In this document: positions 34,054 to 43,689 of the stretch, piece by piece
How the letters are laid out: each line of letters opens with the position of its first letter
Numbering within the stretch: position 1 is the stretch's first letter
Source: Phytoactinopolyspora alkaliphila
GTDB taxonomy: Bacteria; Actinomycetota; Actinomycetes; Jiangellales; Jiangellaceae
NCBI RefSeq assembly: GCF_010550695.1
Contig: NZ_JAAGOB010000004.1
Location: 354,513-418,512, forward strand
Length of the DNA: 64,000 nt
Direction: 5' to 3'
The notes under the pieces: model-generated
Database searches by the model: none
Told to the model about the DNA's origin: nothing
The model's input: only the letters and a program-made list of their open reading frames with translations
Translations under genes and position numbers: made by a program

Positions 34054-36438
34054 ATGACCAGGACCATGCCGGTTCCGCGGAGCCTGGCCGATGATCTGCG
34101 GGCTCGATCCGACGGCGAGCTAGCGACGTTGCTGCGCGTGCGCCCGGACCTTGTCGTGCCGGTGCCGGTCGACGTCGCGCAGCTGGCGTCCAGGGCCGCC
34201 ACCCGGGCGTCGGCCGTCCGCGCCCTCGACCGGCTGGATCAGTACACCCTGCTCGTCGTCGACGCCCTGGTGATCTTGCCGGATCCCGTCACCCCCTCGG
34301 CCGTGGAACAGCTCGTCGGGGCGCCGTGGGACGCCCTCAGCCACGCGCTTCACACCCTCCGCGAACAGGCTTTGACGTGGGGGGCCGACGACGAGATTCA
34401 CCTGCTTCGGGTGGTGCGAGAGATCATCGGCCCGCACCCGGCCGGCCTTGGGCCGCCCGCGTCCCAGCTTCTCGCGGGGCTGCCGCCGGCCCGGCTCGCC
34501 GCCATTCAGGCCGACCTTGGTCTGCCGGCTGCGGGTAACCACGCGTCCAACGCCGAGCTTGTCGCCGGCCACATCAGCAACCCTGGCACCCTCGGCGCAC
34601 TGCTCGACGAGGTGAGCACGGAGGCCGTCGCCGCACTTCGAGCGCTCGCAGAGGGCCCTCCCACCGGGCGGGTCGAATCCGCGTGGCGTGAGGTGGACCG
34701 GGCCGGAGCCCGTACCCCGGTCGATCAGCTGCTGGCCACCGGTCTGCTCATCCCCGTCGACGAGAACATGGTCGTCCTTCCTAGAGAGGTCGGCCTTCAC
34801 CTGCGCGGCGGCGTGCTCAGAGGCGCGGCGCACATGGCGCCACCGTCGCCCACGACCACGGAGCCCGACCCGGCCCGCATCGACCGCACAGCGGCGGCCA
34901 GTGCTTTCGACCTGGTACGCAAGGTCGAAACCCTGCTCGACGCGTGGTCGCTCGAACCTCCAGGTGTGTTGCGTACCGGCGGTCTGGGGGTTCGAGACCT
35001 CCGCCGGCTGCCGGACCTGCTCGACACCGACGAATCCGGCGCCGCGCTGGTCGTGGAGCTGGCGTACGTCACGGGCATGGTGGCTCCCAGCAACACGGAG
35101 GACGAGACATGGACGCCGACGCCCGTGTACGACACGTGGCAACGCGGTGACGTCGCCGAACGGTGGCTGGCGCTGGTTCGGGCCTGGCAGTCGAGCAGCC
35201 GCGTAGCCGGGCTCGTGGGAACGCGGGACGAGCGTGACCGGGCGATTCCCGCATTGAGCGGTGAGCTGGACCGGCCGGTGGCTCCGGAGATCAGGTCGCA
35301 AGTCCTGGATGTGCTGGCCAGCGTGCCCACGGGGCACTCGGCCGATGCCGAGAGCATCGGCGAGGTGGTCCGTTGGCGACGTCCTCGGCGCGGCGGCCGG
35401 TTGCGTGACCGCGTCGTCGGCTGGACTCTGCGCGAGGCCGAGTTTCTTGGGATCACCGGTACGGGTGCGCTCGCCTCGTACGCTCGTCCGCTGTTGGCGC
35501 ATGGCCGGGAGGAGCAGCTGGAGAAGGAGATCCGCATCGGGCTGGACGCCCTGCTTCCGCAACCGCTCGAGCACATTCTCCTGCAGGCCGACCTCACCGC
35601 GGTGGCGCCGGGGCCGCTGCGCTCTGACCTGGCCCGGGAGCTGAATCTGATCTCCGACGTGGAGAGCAGGGGTGGCGCTTCCGTGCATCGTTTCACCGAG
35701 AGTTCGATCCGGCGCGCTCTCGACGTCGGCCGCACCGCCAGTGACGTACACCGGTTCTTGGCCACCATCTCCCGCACGCCGGTACCGCAGCCGCTGACTT
35801 ACCTGGTGGACGACGTTTCCCGGCGGCATGGACTGCTGCGCGTCGGGGCCGCGTCGTCGTTCGTGCGCAGTGACGACCAGGCCATGCTGAGCGAGATTCT
35901 CGCCCGGCCGCAGGCGTCAGCGCTCGGGTTGCGGCAGCTGGCACCGACTGTGCTCGTTTCCTCCCTCGACGGGCTCACCTTGCTGGAGCGGCTCAGGCAG
36001 TTGGGTTTCGTGCCGACTCCGGAGAGCGCGGACGGCACCGTGGTGATCGCGCGTCCGGAGCCCAGGCGTACACACGGACGCGCCGCACCGTCACCTACCC
36101 TGGTGGAGAGACCGGCGCCCACCGAGGCCGTGCTCGCAGCGGCTGTGCGGGCCCTACGAGCGGGTGATCGTTCCTCCGCTGCCCGGCCGCCGGACACCGT
36201 GCCCGGAAGGCTTGGCCGCAAAGCGTCCGCCCAGACGCTGGCAGACCTGCGAGAGGCTATTGAGCGGGGGTCGACGGTGTGGATCGGTTACGTCGACCAG
36301 CACGGCTCCACCAGCGAGCGGATCATCGACCCCGTCCGCCTCGAAGGCGGGTGGCTCGCCGCGTTCGATCATCGTCGTAACGAGATCCGGTCCTTCGCCG
36401 TGCACCGGATCAGCGGCGTCGCCCTCGCCACCGAGTAA
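34054..36438 (+). CDS. XPB helicase-associated protein (Helicase_C_3 type)
   Basis: A 794-residue protein from the ATG at 34054, of the actinobacterial family that accompanies XPB helicases (compare Mycobacterium Rv0862c beside Rv0861c). The N-terminus, RSLADDLRARSDGELATLLRVRPDL, and a middle region of winged-helix-like repeats are typical. The C-terminus ends with a WYL-like beta unit (VWIGYVDQHGSTSERIIDP, then HRISGVAL). No Walker motifs are present, so it is not itself a helicase. It probably assists the XPB encoded 1.9 kb away. ATG 34066 is an alternative start. Confidence 0.82.
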   Translation: MTRTMPVPRSLADDLRARSDGELATLLRVRPDLVVPVPVDVAQLASRAATRASAVRALDRLDQYTLLVVDALVILPDPVTPSAVEQLVGAPWDALSHALHTLREQALTWGADDEIHLLRVVREIIGPHPAGLGPPASQLLAGLPPARLAAIQADLGLPAAGNHASNAELVAGHISNPGTLGALLDEVSTEAVAALRALAEGPPTGRVESAWREVDRAGARTPVDQLLATGLLIPVDENMVVLPREVGLHLRGGVLRGAAHMAPPSPTTTEPDPARIDRTAAASAFDLVRKVETLLDAWSLEPPGVLRTGGLGVRDLRRLPDLLDTDESGAALVVELAYVTGMVAPSNTEDETWTPTPVYDTWQRGDVAERWLALVRAWQSSSRVAGLVGTRDERDRAIPALSGELDRPVAPEIRSQVLDVLASVPTGHSADAESIGEVVRWRRPRRGGRLRDRVVGWTLREAEFLGITGTGALASYARPLLAHGREEQLEKEIRIGLDALLPQPLEHILLQADLTAVAPGPLRSDLARELNLISDVESRGGASVHRFTESSIRRALDVGRTASDVHRFLATISRTPVPQPLTYLVDDVSRRHGLLRVGAASSFVRSDDQAMLSEILARPQASALGLRQLAPTVLVSSLDGLTLLERLRQLGFVPTPESADGTVVIARPEPRRTHGRAAPSPTLVERPAPTEAVLAAAVRALRAGDRSSAARPPDTVPGRLGRKASAQTLADLREAIERGSTVWIGYVDQHGSTSERIIDPVRLEGGWLAAFDHRRNEIRSFAVHRISGVALATE

Positions 36439-36450
36439 CTATCCGCTAGC

Positions 36451-36469
36451 TCCGAATGATCATTTCGGG
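36451..36469. terminator. Short palindrome at a convergent junction
   Basis: TCCGAATGATCATTTCGGG lies 12 bp after the XPB-associated gene stop and 29 bp before the LCP gene end. The arms CCGAA/TTCGG surround a TGATCA core with one bulged base. The AATGATCATT core is shared with the family B palindromes at 10198 and 61554. Confidence 0.4.
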
Positions 36470-36498
36470 ACCGGGTGGAAGGTGGGTGGGCTGGGAGT

Positions 36499-38097
36499 TC
36501 AGCAGACCTCGTCGATCGACTGGGCTCCCTCGGATTCGTCCGGCTGGGTCTCGTCGGTGATCTCGTCCGTGGTGTCTCCGGTCTCCTCGTCGTCCGGCTG
36601 CTCGTTCTCGGCGGACTCGTCGGGCGCGCCGTCGGTCTGATCGTCGCTGATGTTCTCCCCTGAGGGCGGTGGTTCGGTGAACCCGGGTTCGGGTTCGGAT
36701 TCCGGTTCGAGCGACTCCCGCACGAAGTCCTGGATCAGGGCGTAGTCCGGCCGGTGGTACTCGATGACCTCGTCAGTGAACGGCAGCGTACGGATCTCGG
36801 CATCCTGGATACGCAAGGCCAGCTCGGCGAAATCTTCCAGCCTCCGTTGACTGATGTCAGTGCTGATGTTTTCCCGGATCGCCCCCTCCAGTCGCAAGTA
36901 GCGGGTGATCAGGGTGAACGGGTCGGCTTGCTCGGCTATGGCGCCGATGAGGCAGCGCTGCCGCCGCATCCGCTCGTAGTCGTCGTCGATGGGTGGCGGT
37001 CCGCACCGCGCGCGGGCGAACCATAGCGCCTTGGCGCCGCTGAGGCGTCGCTGCTCGCCTTCCTCGATCCAGTCTCGTGCAGCAGTGCACGTGCCCCAGT
37101 TCGTGGCTTGATTGCCCATCGGGATCCGGTACGGCACGTCGACGACGACGCCGCCCAAGGCATCGACGATGGCTTTGAACCCGTCCAGGTTGACCATGAC
37201 GTAGTAGTGGATCTCGAGGCCGAGCGCTTCTCCGACCGCCAGCTTGAGTGCTTCCGCCCCCGGGTCTTCAAGGCCCTCGAAGGCCTCGGGGAACTGCGCC
37301 GGGATGTTGCGGTAGACGGCATTGAGCCAGAACTCGCCAGGCGGCTCGCCCCGGAATCCGTCGGGGTACGCGTCGCGCACCGGCCCCTCCGGGAATGGCA
37401 CGTGCTGCAGATTGCGTGGGAGGGAGAACAGCGCGGTGTCGCCGGTCTGGGCGTTCACGCTGGCCACCATGATCGTGTCAGTGCGGACGCCGTCCCGGTC
37501 CGGCGCGCCATCCGAGCCGAGGATCAGCAGATTCACCCGATCCCGGCCTGCCCACGGATCCTCGTCGGTCGCCTCAGCGGGGATGGTCAGGCTGAACTGA
37601 TGACGGTCATCCGGAAAAACGGATTCGATGAAGTTCCGTTGGGTGAAAGCGTAGCGGGCGCCGACCCCCATCGGAGCGACGACGACAGAAGCGACGACGA
37701 TCACCAAGGTGGCCGCCAGCAGCCGCTGCCCGGTGCCCAGCCGACGGGAGTCCAGGAGGTAGAAGCTCACGACGGCGATCAGCAGCCATATGGCGGCGAC
37801 GGCCAGGATGCCGAACGCGAAGACGTTGATCCGGCCGGTATCAGTGCCAAGACGGACCATGCCGTCGAATCCCTCGCGGCGCGCGTAGACAATGAGGGCC
37901 GCCACGCCGAGCACGAAGACGGCCAGCACCGCGAACCCGATGCGGCGACGGCCCGCAGCGATCAGCCCGAGGCCCGGCAGCAGGACGCCCAGCACGGCCA
38001 GCCCGAGAAATCGGGGAAAACTTGAGCTGGTGGACGCCGATCGTGGCGGCTTGCCGCGCCGGTCTGCAGACCGGTTCGGCTGAACGCTTCCGGGCAT
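36499..38097 (-). CDS. LCP (LytR-CpsA-Psr) family cell-wall transferase
   Basis: A 532-residue membrane protein from the ATG at 38097; the frame opens at 38154. About four hydrophobic segments occupy the first 150 residues rather than the usual one. The LCP domain follows outside the membrane: NLLILGSDGAPDRDGVRTDTIMVASV, SLPRNLQHV, and GAKALWFARARC. Conserved Asp and Arg residues in these bind the polyprenyl pyrophosphate. The last 80 residues are very acidic (Glu/Asp/Thr). Such enzymes attach arabinogalactan or teichoic-type polymers to peptidoglycan. Confidence 0.88.
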   Translation of the reverse strand: MPGSVQPNRSADRRGKPPRSASTSSSFPRFLGLAVLGVLLPGLGLIAAGRRRIGFAVLAVFVLGVAALIVYARREGFDGMVRLGTDTGRINVFAFGILAVAAIWLLIAVVSFYLLDSRRLGTGQRLLAATLVIVVASVVVAPMGVGARYAFTQRNFIESVFPDDRHQFSLTIPAEATDEDPWAGRDRVNLLILGSDGAPDRDGVRTDTIMVASVNAQTGDTALFSLPRNLQHVPFPEGPVRDAYPDGFRGEPPGEFWLNAVYRNIPAQFPEAFEGLEDPGAEALKLAVGEALGLEIHYYVMVNLDGFKAIVDALGGVVVDVPYRIPMGNQATNWGTCTAARDWIEEGEQRRLSGAKALWFARARCGPPPIDDDYERMRRQRCLIGAIAEQADPFTLITRYLRLEGAIRENISTDISQRRLEDFAELALRIQDAEIRTLPFTDEVIEYHRPDYALIQDFVRESLEPESEPEPGFTEPPPSGENISDDQTDGAPDESAENEQPDDEETGDTTDEITDETQPDESEGAQSIDEVC

Positions 38098-38297
38098 CGC
38101 CGCCTCATCTTCCGCTACGAGTGGGCAGGCACTGCTACGAGTGGTGTTACCCACACGGGGATCTCGTGATCAGCGTACCGGTCTCCTTGACTGCGCAAGT
38201 CGCCGCTATGTGGGTCGCTCGTTGCCGCCTCCACATCGTGAGCGTTTGCGCCGGCGCCAGAGCCGCGATTATGGAACTGGGCAGCCAGGAGAGGACA

Positions 38298-39962
38298 ATG
38301 GCGGACGTGACTGACGGACCGCTCATCGTGCAGAGCGACAAAACCCTCCTTCTCGAAGTGGACCACGAGCAGGCGGAGGCGTGCCGGCGTGCGATCGCGC
38401 CGTTCGCCGAGCTGGAGCGTGCACCCGAACACGTCCACACCTACCGGCTCACGCCGTTGGGCCTGTGGAACGCCCGGGCTGCCGGCCATGACGCCGAGCA
38501 AGTCGTCGATTCGCTGATGACCTATTCGCGGTATCCGGTGCCGCACGCGATGCTGGTGGATGTCGCCGAGACGATGGCGCGGTATGGGCGGCTCCGGCTG
38601 GAGACGCATCCAGCTCACGGCCTGGTGCTGCACAGCACCGATAGGGCCGTCCTCGAAGAGGTGCTGCGCTCCAAGCGGGTCAAGCCGCTGGTGGGAGCGC
38701 GGATCGACGACGACACCGTCATCGTGCACCCGTCCGAGCGGGGAAATCTGAAGCAGAGCCTGGTCAAGCTCGGCTGGCCGGCGGAGGACACAGCCGGGTA
38801 CGTCGACGGCGAGGCGCATGAGATCACTCTGCGGGAGACGGACTGGACGCTCCGGCCGTACCAGCGGGAGGCGGTCGAGGGATTCTGGCACGGCGGGTCG
38901 GGCGTCGTGGTCTTGCCGTGTGGTGCGGGCAAGACCCTGGTGGGCGCCGCAGCGATGAGCCGAGCACAGAGCACCACGCTGATTCTGGTGACCAACACTG
39001 TCGCGGCGCGACAGTGGCGGGACGAGCTGATTCGCCGGACCAGCCTCACCGAGGACGAGATCGGTGAGTACTCGGGCGCCAGAAAGGAGATCCGGCCGGT
39101 CACCATCGCCACGTATCAAGTGATGACGACGCGCCGGAAGGGCGCCTACACGCACCTGGAGCTGTTGGAAGCGCGGGACTGGGGTCTGATCGTCTACGAC
39201 GAGGTCCATCTCCTGCCGGCTCCGATCTTCCGGATGACCGCGGACCTGCAGGCGCGGCGCCGGCTGGGTCTGACGGCGACGCTGGTGCGCGAGGACGGCC
39301 GGGAAGACGACGTGTTCACGCTGATCGGCCCGAAACGGTACGACGCCCCCTGGCGGGAGATCGAGAACCAGGGCTACATCGCGCCCGCAGATTGCGTCGA
39401 GGTCCGGGTCACCCTCTCCGAGGGGGAGCGTCTCACCTACGCCACGGCCGAGGCCGACGAGCGGTACCGGCTGGCTTCCTGCACCGAGACCAAGACTCGG
39501 GTGGTGCAGCGGCTGGTGGAACGGCACGCAGGACAGCCGTTGCTGGTGATCGGGCAGTACATCGATCAACTCGACGAGCTGGGCGAACGGATCGGCGCGC
39601 CGGTGATCAAGGGCGAGACGACAGTCCGGGAGAGGCAGCGGCTCTTCGAGGCGTTCCGCACCGGCGAGATCGAGACCCTGGTGGTCAGCAAGGTGGCGAA
39701 CTTCTCCATCGACCTGCCGGAAGCCAGCGTGGCGATCCAGGTCTCCGGCACGTTCGGCTCGCGTCAGGAGGAGGCGCAGCGGCTGGGCCGCATCCTCCGG
39801 CCGAAGGCGGACGGACGTACCGCTCGCTTCTATTCCGTGGTCGCGCGGGACACAGTGGACCAGGAATACGCCCAGCACCGGCAGCGCTTCCTGGCGGAGC
39901 AAGGTTACGCCTACCGGATCGCTGACGCGGAGGACGTCCTCTACGGCGAAGAACCGGCCTGA
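38298..39962 (+). CDS. XPB/Ssl2-type DNA helicase
   Basis: A 554-residue superfamily 2 helicase, 3' to 5', of the bacterial XPB group (Rv0861c/ErcC3-like). The N-terminal damage-recognition region precedes Walker A in LPCGAGKTLVG, the YDEVH box, GLTATLVREDGRE (motif III with the RED motif), and QRLGRILRPK (motif VI). The ATG at 38298 has GGAGAGG upstream. The 92-codon open extension toward 38022 overlaps the LCP gene and is not coding. Role in repair or transcription is inferred from the family. Confidence 0.9.
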   Translation: MADVTDGPLIVQSDKTLLLEVDHEQAEACRRAIAPFAELERAPEHVHTYRLTPLGLWNARAAGHDAEQVVDSLMTYSRYPVPHAMLVDVAETMARYGRLRLETHPAHGLVLHSTDRAVLEEVLRSKRVKPLVGARIDDDTVIVHPSERGNLKQSLVKLGWPAEDTAGYVDGEAHEITLRETDWTLRPYQREAVEGFWHGGSGVVVLPCGAGKTLVGAAAMSRAQSTTLILVTNTVAARQWRDELIRRTSLTEDEIGEYSGARKEIRPVTIATYQVMTTRRKGAYTHLELLEARDWGLIVYDEVHLLPAPIFRMTADLQARRRLGLTATLVREDGREDDVFTLIGPKRYDAPWREIENQGYIAPADCVEVRVTLSEGERLTYATAEADERYRLASCTETKTRVVQRLVERHAGQPLLVIGQYIDQLDELGERIGAPVIKGETTVRERQRLFEAFRTGEIETLVVSKVANFSIDLPEASVAIQVSGTFGSRQEEAQRLGRILRPKADGRTARFYSVVARDTVDQEYAQHRQRFLAEQGYAYRIADAEDVLYGEEPA

Positions 39963-39966
39963 GCTG

Positions 39967-42000
39967 TCATCGGAGTTCGACGGGCAGAGGCTCCGCGTGA
40001 ACAACGGTGAGTGACGAGACCGCACGGGTCAGGACCACGTAGAGCCGACGCAGGCCGTTCGCTTCTGCGGCCACGATCCGGGCGGGCTCGATGATCACCA
40101 CGTGATCGAACTCCAGACCCTTGGCCAGAGTCGCCGGGACCAGTGTCAGCGGCGCGTCGTCCTCCAACCGGCCGAAGGCGATGCCGGTCGCGTCGAGCAG
40201 CGCGGCGAGGTGGTCCACCATGCTGTCGGCCGCGATGATGCCCACCGAGCCCTCGCGCTCCGTGACCTCTCGGATCACGGCAGCCGACTCGTCGTCGTGG
40301 CCCGCAGCGACGACGGACAGCAAGCCGCGGTTCGAGCGCACGGGTTCGGGCGGTTCGATGCCCGGCGCGATCGACGGCAGCAACCGTGCCGCCAGCTCCA
40401 CCACGGAGGCGGGGACACGATATCCCTTCCGGAGAACCTCGAGGTGGGTGTCGGGCTGGCTTAGGTGGGAGAGAGCTTCCGGCCAGGACGGTGTGGCCCA
40501 CGGGGTGGTCCCCTGGGCGATGTCGCCCAGGACGGTCACGGAGGCGCCGGCCGCTCGGCGACCCACCGCGCGCAGCTCCATCGGCGACAGGTCCTGCGCT
40601 TCGTCAAGTACCACGTGTCCCACGCCACTGGAGCGTTCGACGACGCCACGTGCCTCGTCGACGAGGACGGCATCGGCATGCGACCATGGCGCCGACTTCG
40701 GGCCGCGGGCCGGTCTCGGCCACAGCACGAGCTTCTGCTCGTCCGGGCTGAGAACCCCGTCGGCGGCCCGCGCCAGCAGGTCAGCGTCGCTGAGCAGGCG
40801 CATGACCAACTTGACGGGATCGAGCGCCGGCCAGAGAGCATTGACGTACTGTTTCGTCGGCTGCGAACGGGCCACGGCGGACTGCACCCGGTCATCGGTG
40901 ATGTCCCCGGAGGCCTCCATGCGCAGCAGGATTCGGTGTGCCAGGCGTTGCGGAAGCAGCGCCCGGCCCGTGGCGTAGCCGTCGCCGCGGTCACGCAAGC
41001 TGTTGATCGCGTCCCTGACCTCGTGCGCGGGAACGCGCCACGTCCTGGTGCCGCGCGGGACCAGGAGAGCCTCCGACGGCTCACCGACGTGATCCCAGAC
41101 AGCACGGCGGATCACGTCGGCCATCCTGGCGTCGCCCTTGACCGCAGCGGCCCGCGGCTCGGATTCGGCGCGGATCGGCACACCGTCGACGAGTTCCGCG
41201 ATGGTCATCTGACGTACGTCAACCTCACCGAGCGTGGGAAGCACCTGGGCGATGTAGTGCAGGAAGGCGCGGTTGGGCCCGATGACCAGGACACCGTTGC
41301 GGGCCAGCCGACTGCGGTACGTGTGCAGCAGATACGCGGCCCGATGGAGCCCGACCGCGGTCTTTCCAGTGCCGGGCGCGCCCTGGACGCATACGGATCT
41401 ATCGAGCGGTAGACGAACGACGTCGTCCTGCTCCGGCTGGATCGTCGCGACGATGTCCCGCATCGGCCCCACTCGGGGGCGTTCGATCTCCTCGGTCAGA
41501 ATCCGGCTCGCGGTGTCCGGCTCGGCCGGGTCCAGCAGGTGTTCGTCCTCGAACGACGTGAGTTCGCCGGCGGAGAAGCCGAACCGGCGCCGCAGCGTGA
41601 GCTGATGCGGATCGCGGCGAGTGGCCTGGTAGAAGGCGCGTGACACATCCGCGCGCCAGTCGATCACCACCGGGTCTCCAGCGTCGTCCATGACGTGCCG
41701 TCGGCCGATGTGGAACGTCTCGAGCGTGGTGGCGCCCGGGGATGAGGTGTCGTCGGGAACGTCGTCGTGGTTTCGCAGCCGGTCGATACGGCCGAAGAAG
41801 AGCGGCAGGCCGGGGTCGTCCTCCAGCGCCTTCGCGCGCCGATGCAGTGACGCTTTCAGATACTCCGTCGACACGCGGTCACCACCCTGCGCGTTCAGGG
41901 AGAGCGTGCGTTCTCGCATGGCCCGCAAGTGCTCGCGGGCCTGGCGCATGAGCGCACGTTCGTCCGCGAGGGCGTCGTCGTTGGTGTGTACAGCAGCCAT
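39967..42000 (-). CDS. helD: HelD-like RNA polymerase-associated helicase
   Basis: A 677-residue UvrD/Rep-like ATPase of the actinobacterial HelD class, which removes stalled or idle RNA polymerase from DNA. Its N-terminal coiled-coil (residues 1-65) would enter the secondary channel. Walker A is GAPGTGKT at 207-214 and Walker B VLDEAQDLSP. A C-terminal LAKGLEFDHVVIIEP and LYVVLTRAVSSL complete the helicase set. Some HelD proteins (HelR) give rifamycin resistance; the rifamycin-associated element seen before those genes was not found here. Confidence 0.88.
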   Translation of the reverse strand: MAAVHTNDDALADERALMRQAREHLRAMRERTLSLNAQGGDRVSTEYLKASLHRRAKALEDDPGLPLFFGRIDRLRNHDDVPDDTSSPGATTLETFHIGRRHVMDDAGDPVVIDWRADVSRAFYQATRRDPHQLTLRRRFGFSAGELTSFEDEHLLDPAEPDTASRILTEEIERPRVGPMRDIVATIQPEQDDVVRLPLDRSVCVQGAPGTGKTAVGLHRAAYLLHTYRSRLARNGVLVIGPNRAFLHYIAQVLPTLGEVDVRQMTIAELVDGVPIRAESEPRAAAVKGDARMADVIRRAVWDHVGEPSEALLVPRGTRTWRVPAHEVRDAINSLRDRGDGYATGRALLPQRLAHRILLRMEASGDITDDRVQSAVARSQPTKQYVNALWPALDPVKLVMRLLSDADLLARAADGVLSPDEQKLVLWPRPARGPKSAPWSHADAVLVDEARGVVERSSGVGHVVLDEAQDLSPMELRAVGRRAAGASVTVLGDIAQGTTPWATPSWPEALSHLSQPDTHLEVLRKGYRVPASVVELAARLLPSIAPGIEPPEPVRSNRGLLSVVAAGHDDESAAVIREVTEREGSVGIIAADSMVDHLAALLDATGIAFGRLEDDAPLTLVPATLAKGLEFDHVVIIEPARIVAAEANGLRRLYVVLTRAVSSLTVVHAEPLPVELR

Positions 42001-42156
42001 GGAAGGGCCTCCTCAGGCTCGGCGGAAGATGGAACTTTCCGACGGCCCGGGATCCCGGTCCGGTCGCGAAGAGCATAGAACGTTAGCCAGTCCAGGGCCG
42101 GGCGTCAAGTTGATGCTCGTCTTCGCGGCGTGCATGGAGTTCTGCATTCTCAGCTG

Positions 42157-42218
42157 CCTTTGCAATGCGCACAGATACGCATCACCGCAGAGTTGCGTAT
42201 ATGTGCGCATTGCAAAGG
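42157..42218. repeat. Dispersed inverted-repeat element, family A copy 2
   Basis: Arms at 42157-42182 and 42193-42218 match at 24 of 26 positions around a 10-base loop, making a strong hairpin. The left arm is identical over 26 bases to the right arm, inverted, of the element at 6272-6384, 36 kb away. It lies between the promoters of helD and the end of the GNAT gene. The loop length differs (10 versus 61 bp), so copies vary in their centre. Confidence 0.8.
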
Positions 42219-42273
42219 CAGGGAGAAACAGGGGAAGCCGACGAAGGTTGGCCCGGCGACGCGAAGTGTGAGG

Positions 42274-42795
42274 CTATGCGAGGCGATCCAGATTCAGCGT
42301 GGCCCGTGCCGTGGGCTGGTCGGTGGTGGGCCGGTCGCCGGGCAGATCGAATCCGAGGGATCGGAGGAAGCCGTCGCCCGCGGGCCACCGGTCCGTCGTG
42401 GTGGCGGTGACCTCCTTGAACCCAGCCTCGCGGGCTTCGGACAGCAAGATCTCGGCCACCGCCGTGGCGACGCCGCGGCCGCGGTGAGACGGCGCGATCA
42501 GGAAGGCGCCCACCGCGCAGGCTCGGGGCCTGGGATAGCCCACGACGGCGTCGACGAGCCCGACGATGCGGGATCCGTCCCGGAGCGTGAAGATGCGCTT
42601 GTCCTCAAAACTGTAACCCTCGGGCAGGGCGTAGAAGAGGCTCTGCACATCACCGGGACCCGATGGCCCACCGGTGGTGGCCTCGAACCAGTCGTCGCAT
42701 TCTTGGAACAGTCTCAAGACGCCCGGTTCATCCTCGGGCTCGAGCTGCTCGCGCAGCATCAATGGACCGATCCTGGTGCGCACAGTCCAGATCAT
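42274..42795 (-). CDS. GNAT family N-acetyltransferase
   Basis: A 173-residue acetyltransferase. Motif A (acetyl-CoA pyrophosphate loop) is IAPSHRGRGVATAV, and the preceding strand is CAVGAFL. WPAGDGFLRSLGF gives the C-terminal motif B. ATG 42795 is the longest start; an in-frame ATG lies 12 codons in. The substrate is unknown and no gene context suggests one. Confidence 0.8.
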   Translation of the reverse strand: MIWTVRTRIGPLMLREQLEPEDEPGVLRLFQECDDWFEATTGGPSGPGDVQSLFYALPEGYSFEDKRIFTLRDGSRIVGLVDAVVGYPRPRACAVGAFLIAPSHRGRGVATAVAEILLSEAREAGFKEVTATTTDRWPAGDGFLRSLGFDLPGDRPTTDQPTARATLNLDRLA

Positions 42796-42862
42796 GGTTC
42801 ACACGGTACGAGATCGGCCGCAGGAAGGGGAGAGATCGACGGCGTGCCGTAGCGAGTGCGCC

Positions 42863-42900
42863 CGAAGCGGTGCTTCCCATAACTGGGGAGCACCGCTTCG
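42863..42900. terminator. Hairpin terminator of hsp20
   Basis: Arms CGAAGCGGTGCT and AGCACCGCTTCG extend by a G-U pair and three G-C pairs around an ATAACT loop, about 16 bp of stem. It lies 45 bp after the hsp20 stop on the minus strand and before the GNAT gene. No T-run follows. Confidence 0.7.
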
Positions 42901-42944
42901 TCGGTATGTGCGGCTTAGGTCTCGCCGCGCAGCCTGCCTCGGAC

Positions 42945-43367
42945 TCAAGCGGCCTTGGTGACCTCGATCCGGCGAGGAGACGTGCCGGCGTAGACATCGG
43001 CGACGGTGACCGAAAGAACGCCGGCGTCGTATGTGGCCGTCACCTTCTCCGGGTCCGCCGCGACGGGAAGGGCCACCGTGCGGCGGAAGCTGCCGTAGCG
43101 CACTTCGTGGAGACGGCGGCCATCGCGCTCTTCCGCGCGGGTGTCTTTGCGCTCGCCGTGGACGACGAGCTTACGTCCCTGTACCTCGACGGCGACATCC
43201 TTCTCGGGGTCGATGCCGGGAAGGTCGAACCTGGCGACAAGGTCGTCCCCGTCCCGGTGCAGATCGGCAGCCGGGGCATGCGCTTGAACGGGCTCCGGAG
43301 CGTTCCACAGTGTCTGGAACACGCGGTCGATGTCGGCGAACGGCCTGGGGATCAGTGTGGTGGTCAT
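42945..43367 (-). CDS. Small heat shock protein, Hsp20/alpha-crystallin family
   Basis: A 140-residue ATP-independent holdase chaperone. The alpha-crystallin domain runs from about residue 34 to 130: DGDDLVARFDLPGIDPEKDVAVEVQGRKLVVHGER, and the conserved GVLSVTVA near the end. The C-terminal IEV takes the place of the IxI anchor. AAGGAAAGGAAATCC precedes the ATG. A HAIR operator 54 bp upstream shows it belongs to an HspR regulon; hspR itself is not in the window. Confidence 0.9.
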   Translation of the reverse strand: MTTTLIPRPFADIDRVFQTLWNAPEPVQAHAPAADLHRDGDDLVARFDLPGIDPEKDVAVEVQGRKLVVHGERKDTRAEERDGRRLHEVRYGSFRRTVALPVAADPEKVTATYDAGVLSVTVADVYAGTSPRRIEVTKAA

Positions 43368-43420
43368 GCTGGATTTCCTTTCCTTGCTTGTGCCTGGCGG
43401 GCCAGCTTCACCACATATAA

Positions 43421-43441
43421 CTTGAGTCAGCTCGACTCAAT
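43421..43441 (-). promoter_or_regulatory. HAIR operator (HspR site) of hsp20
   Basis: CTTGAGT-7-ACTCAAT matches the HspR-associated inverted repeat CTTGAGT-N7-ACTCAAG at 13 of 14 defined bases. On the minus strand it overlaps a TTGAGT -35-like hexamer and lies just before TATATG, so HspR binding would block the promoter of hsp20. Confidence 0.85.
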
Positions 43442-43689
43442 TCCGAATGAACGTTCGCCCCCAGCGATCACGCCGCGGAGGATTGTCCGCCCGCGCCGTC
43501 CCATAGGCAAAGGGTCTGCGGTCTTGTCGGCAGCCAGAACCTTCCACGCGCGCGGACCCGGCCGGTGCCGAGTTGCTCAATGGACCGCATGAGCCGGCCC
43601 GGGATACTCGTCTGGCATCGCGTAGCTGAGGACGACGGCTGCCGGGGCATCAAGGGAGATGGCCATGGCTGTGAGGTGAGTGGCGAATC

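Noticed and set aside
42001..42156. Rifamycin-associated element before helD
   Set aside because: The expected inverted repeat of HelR-type genes was not found, so rifamycin-linked regulation is not supported.
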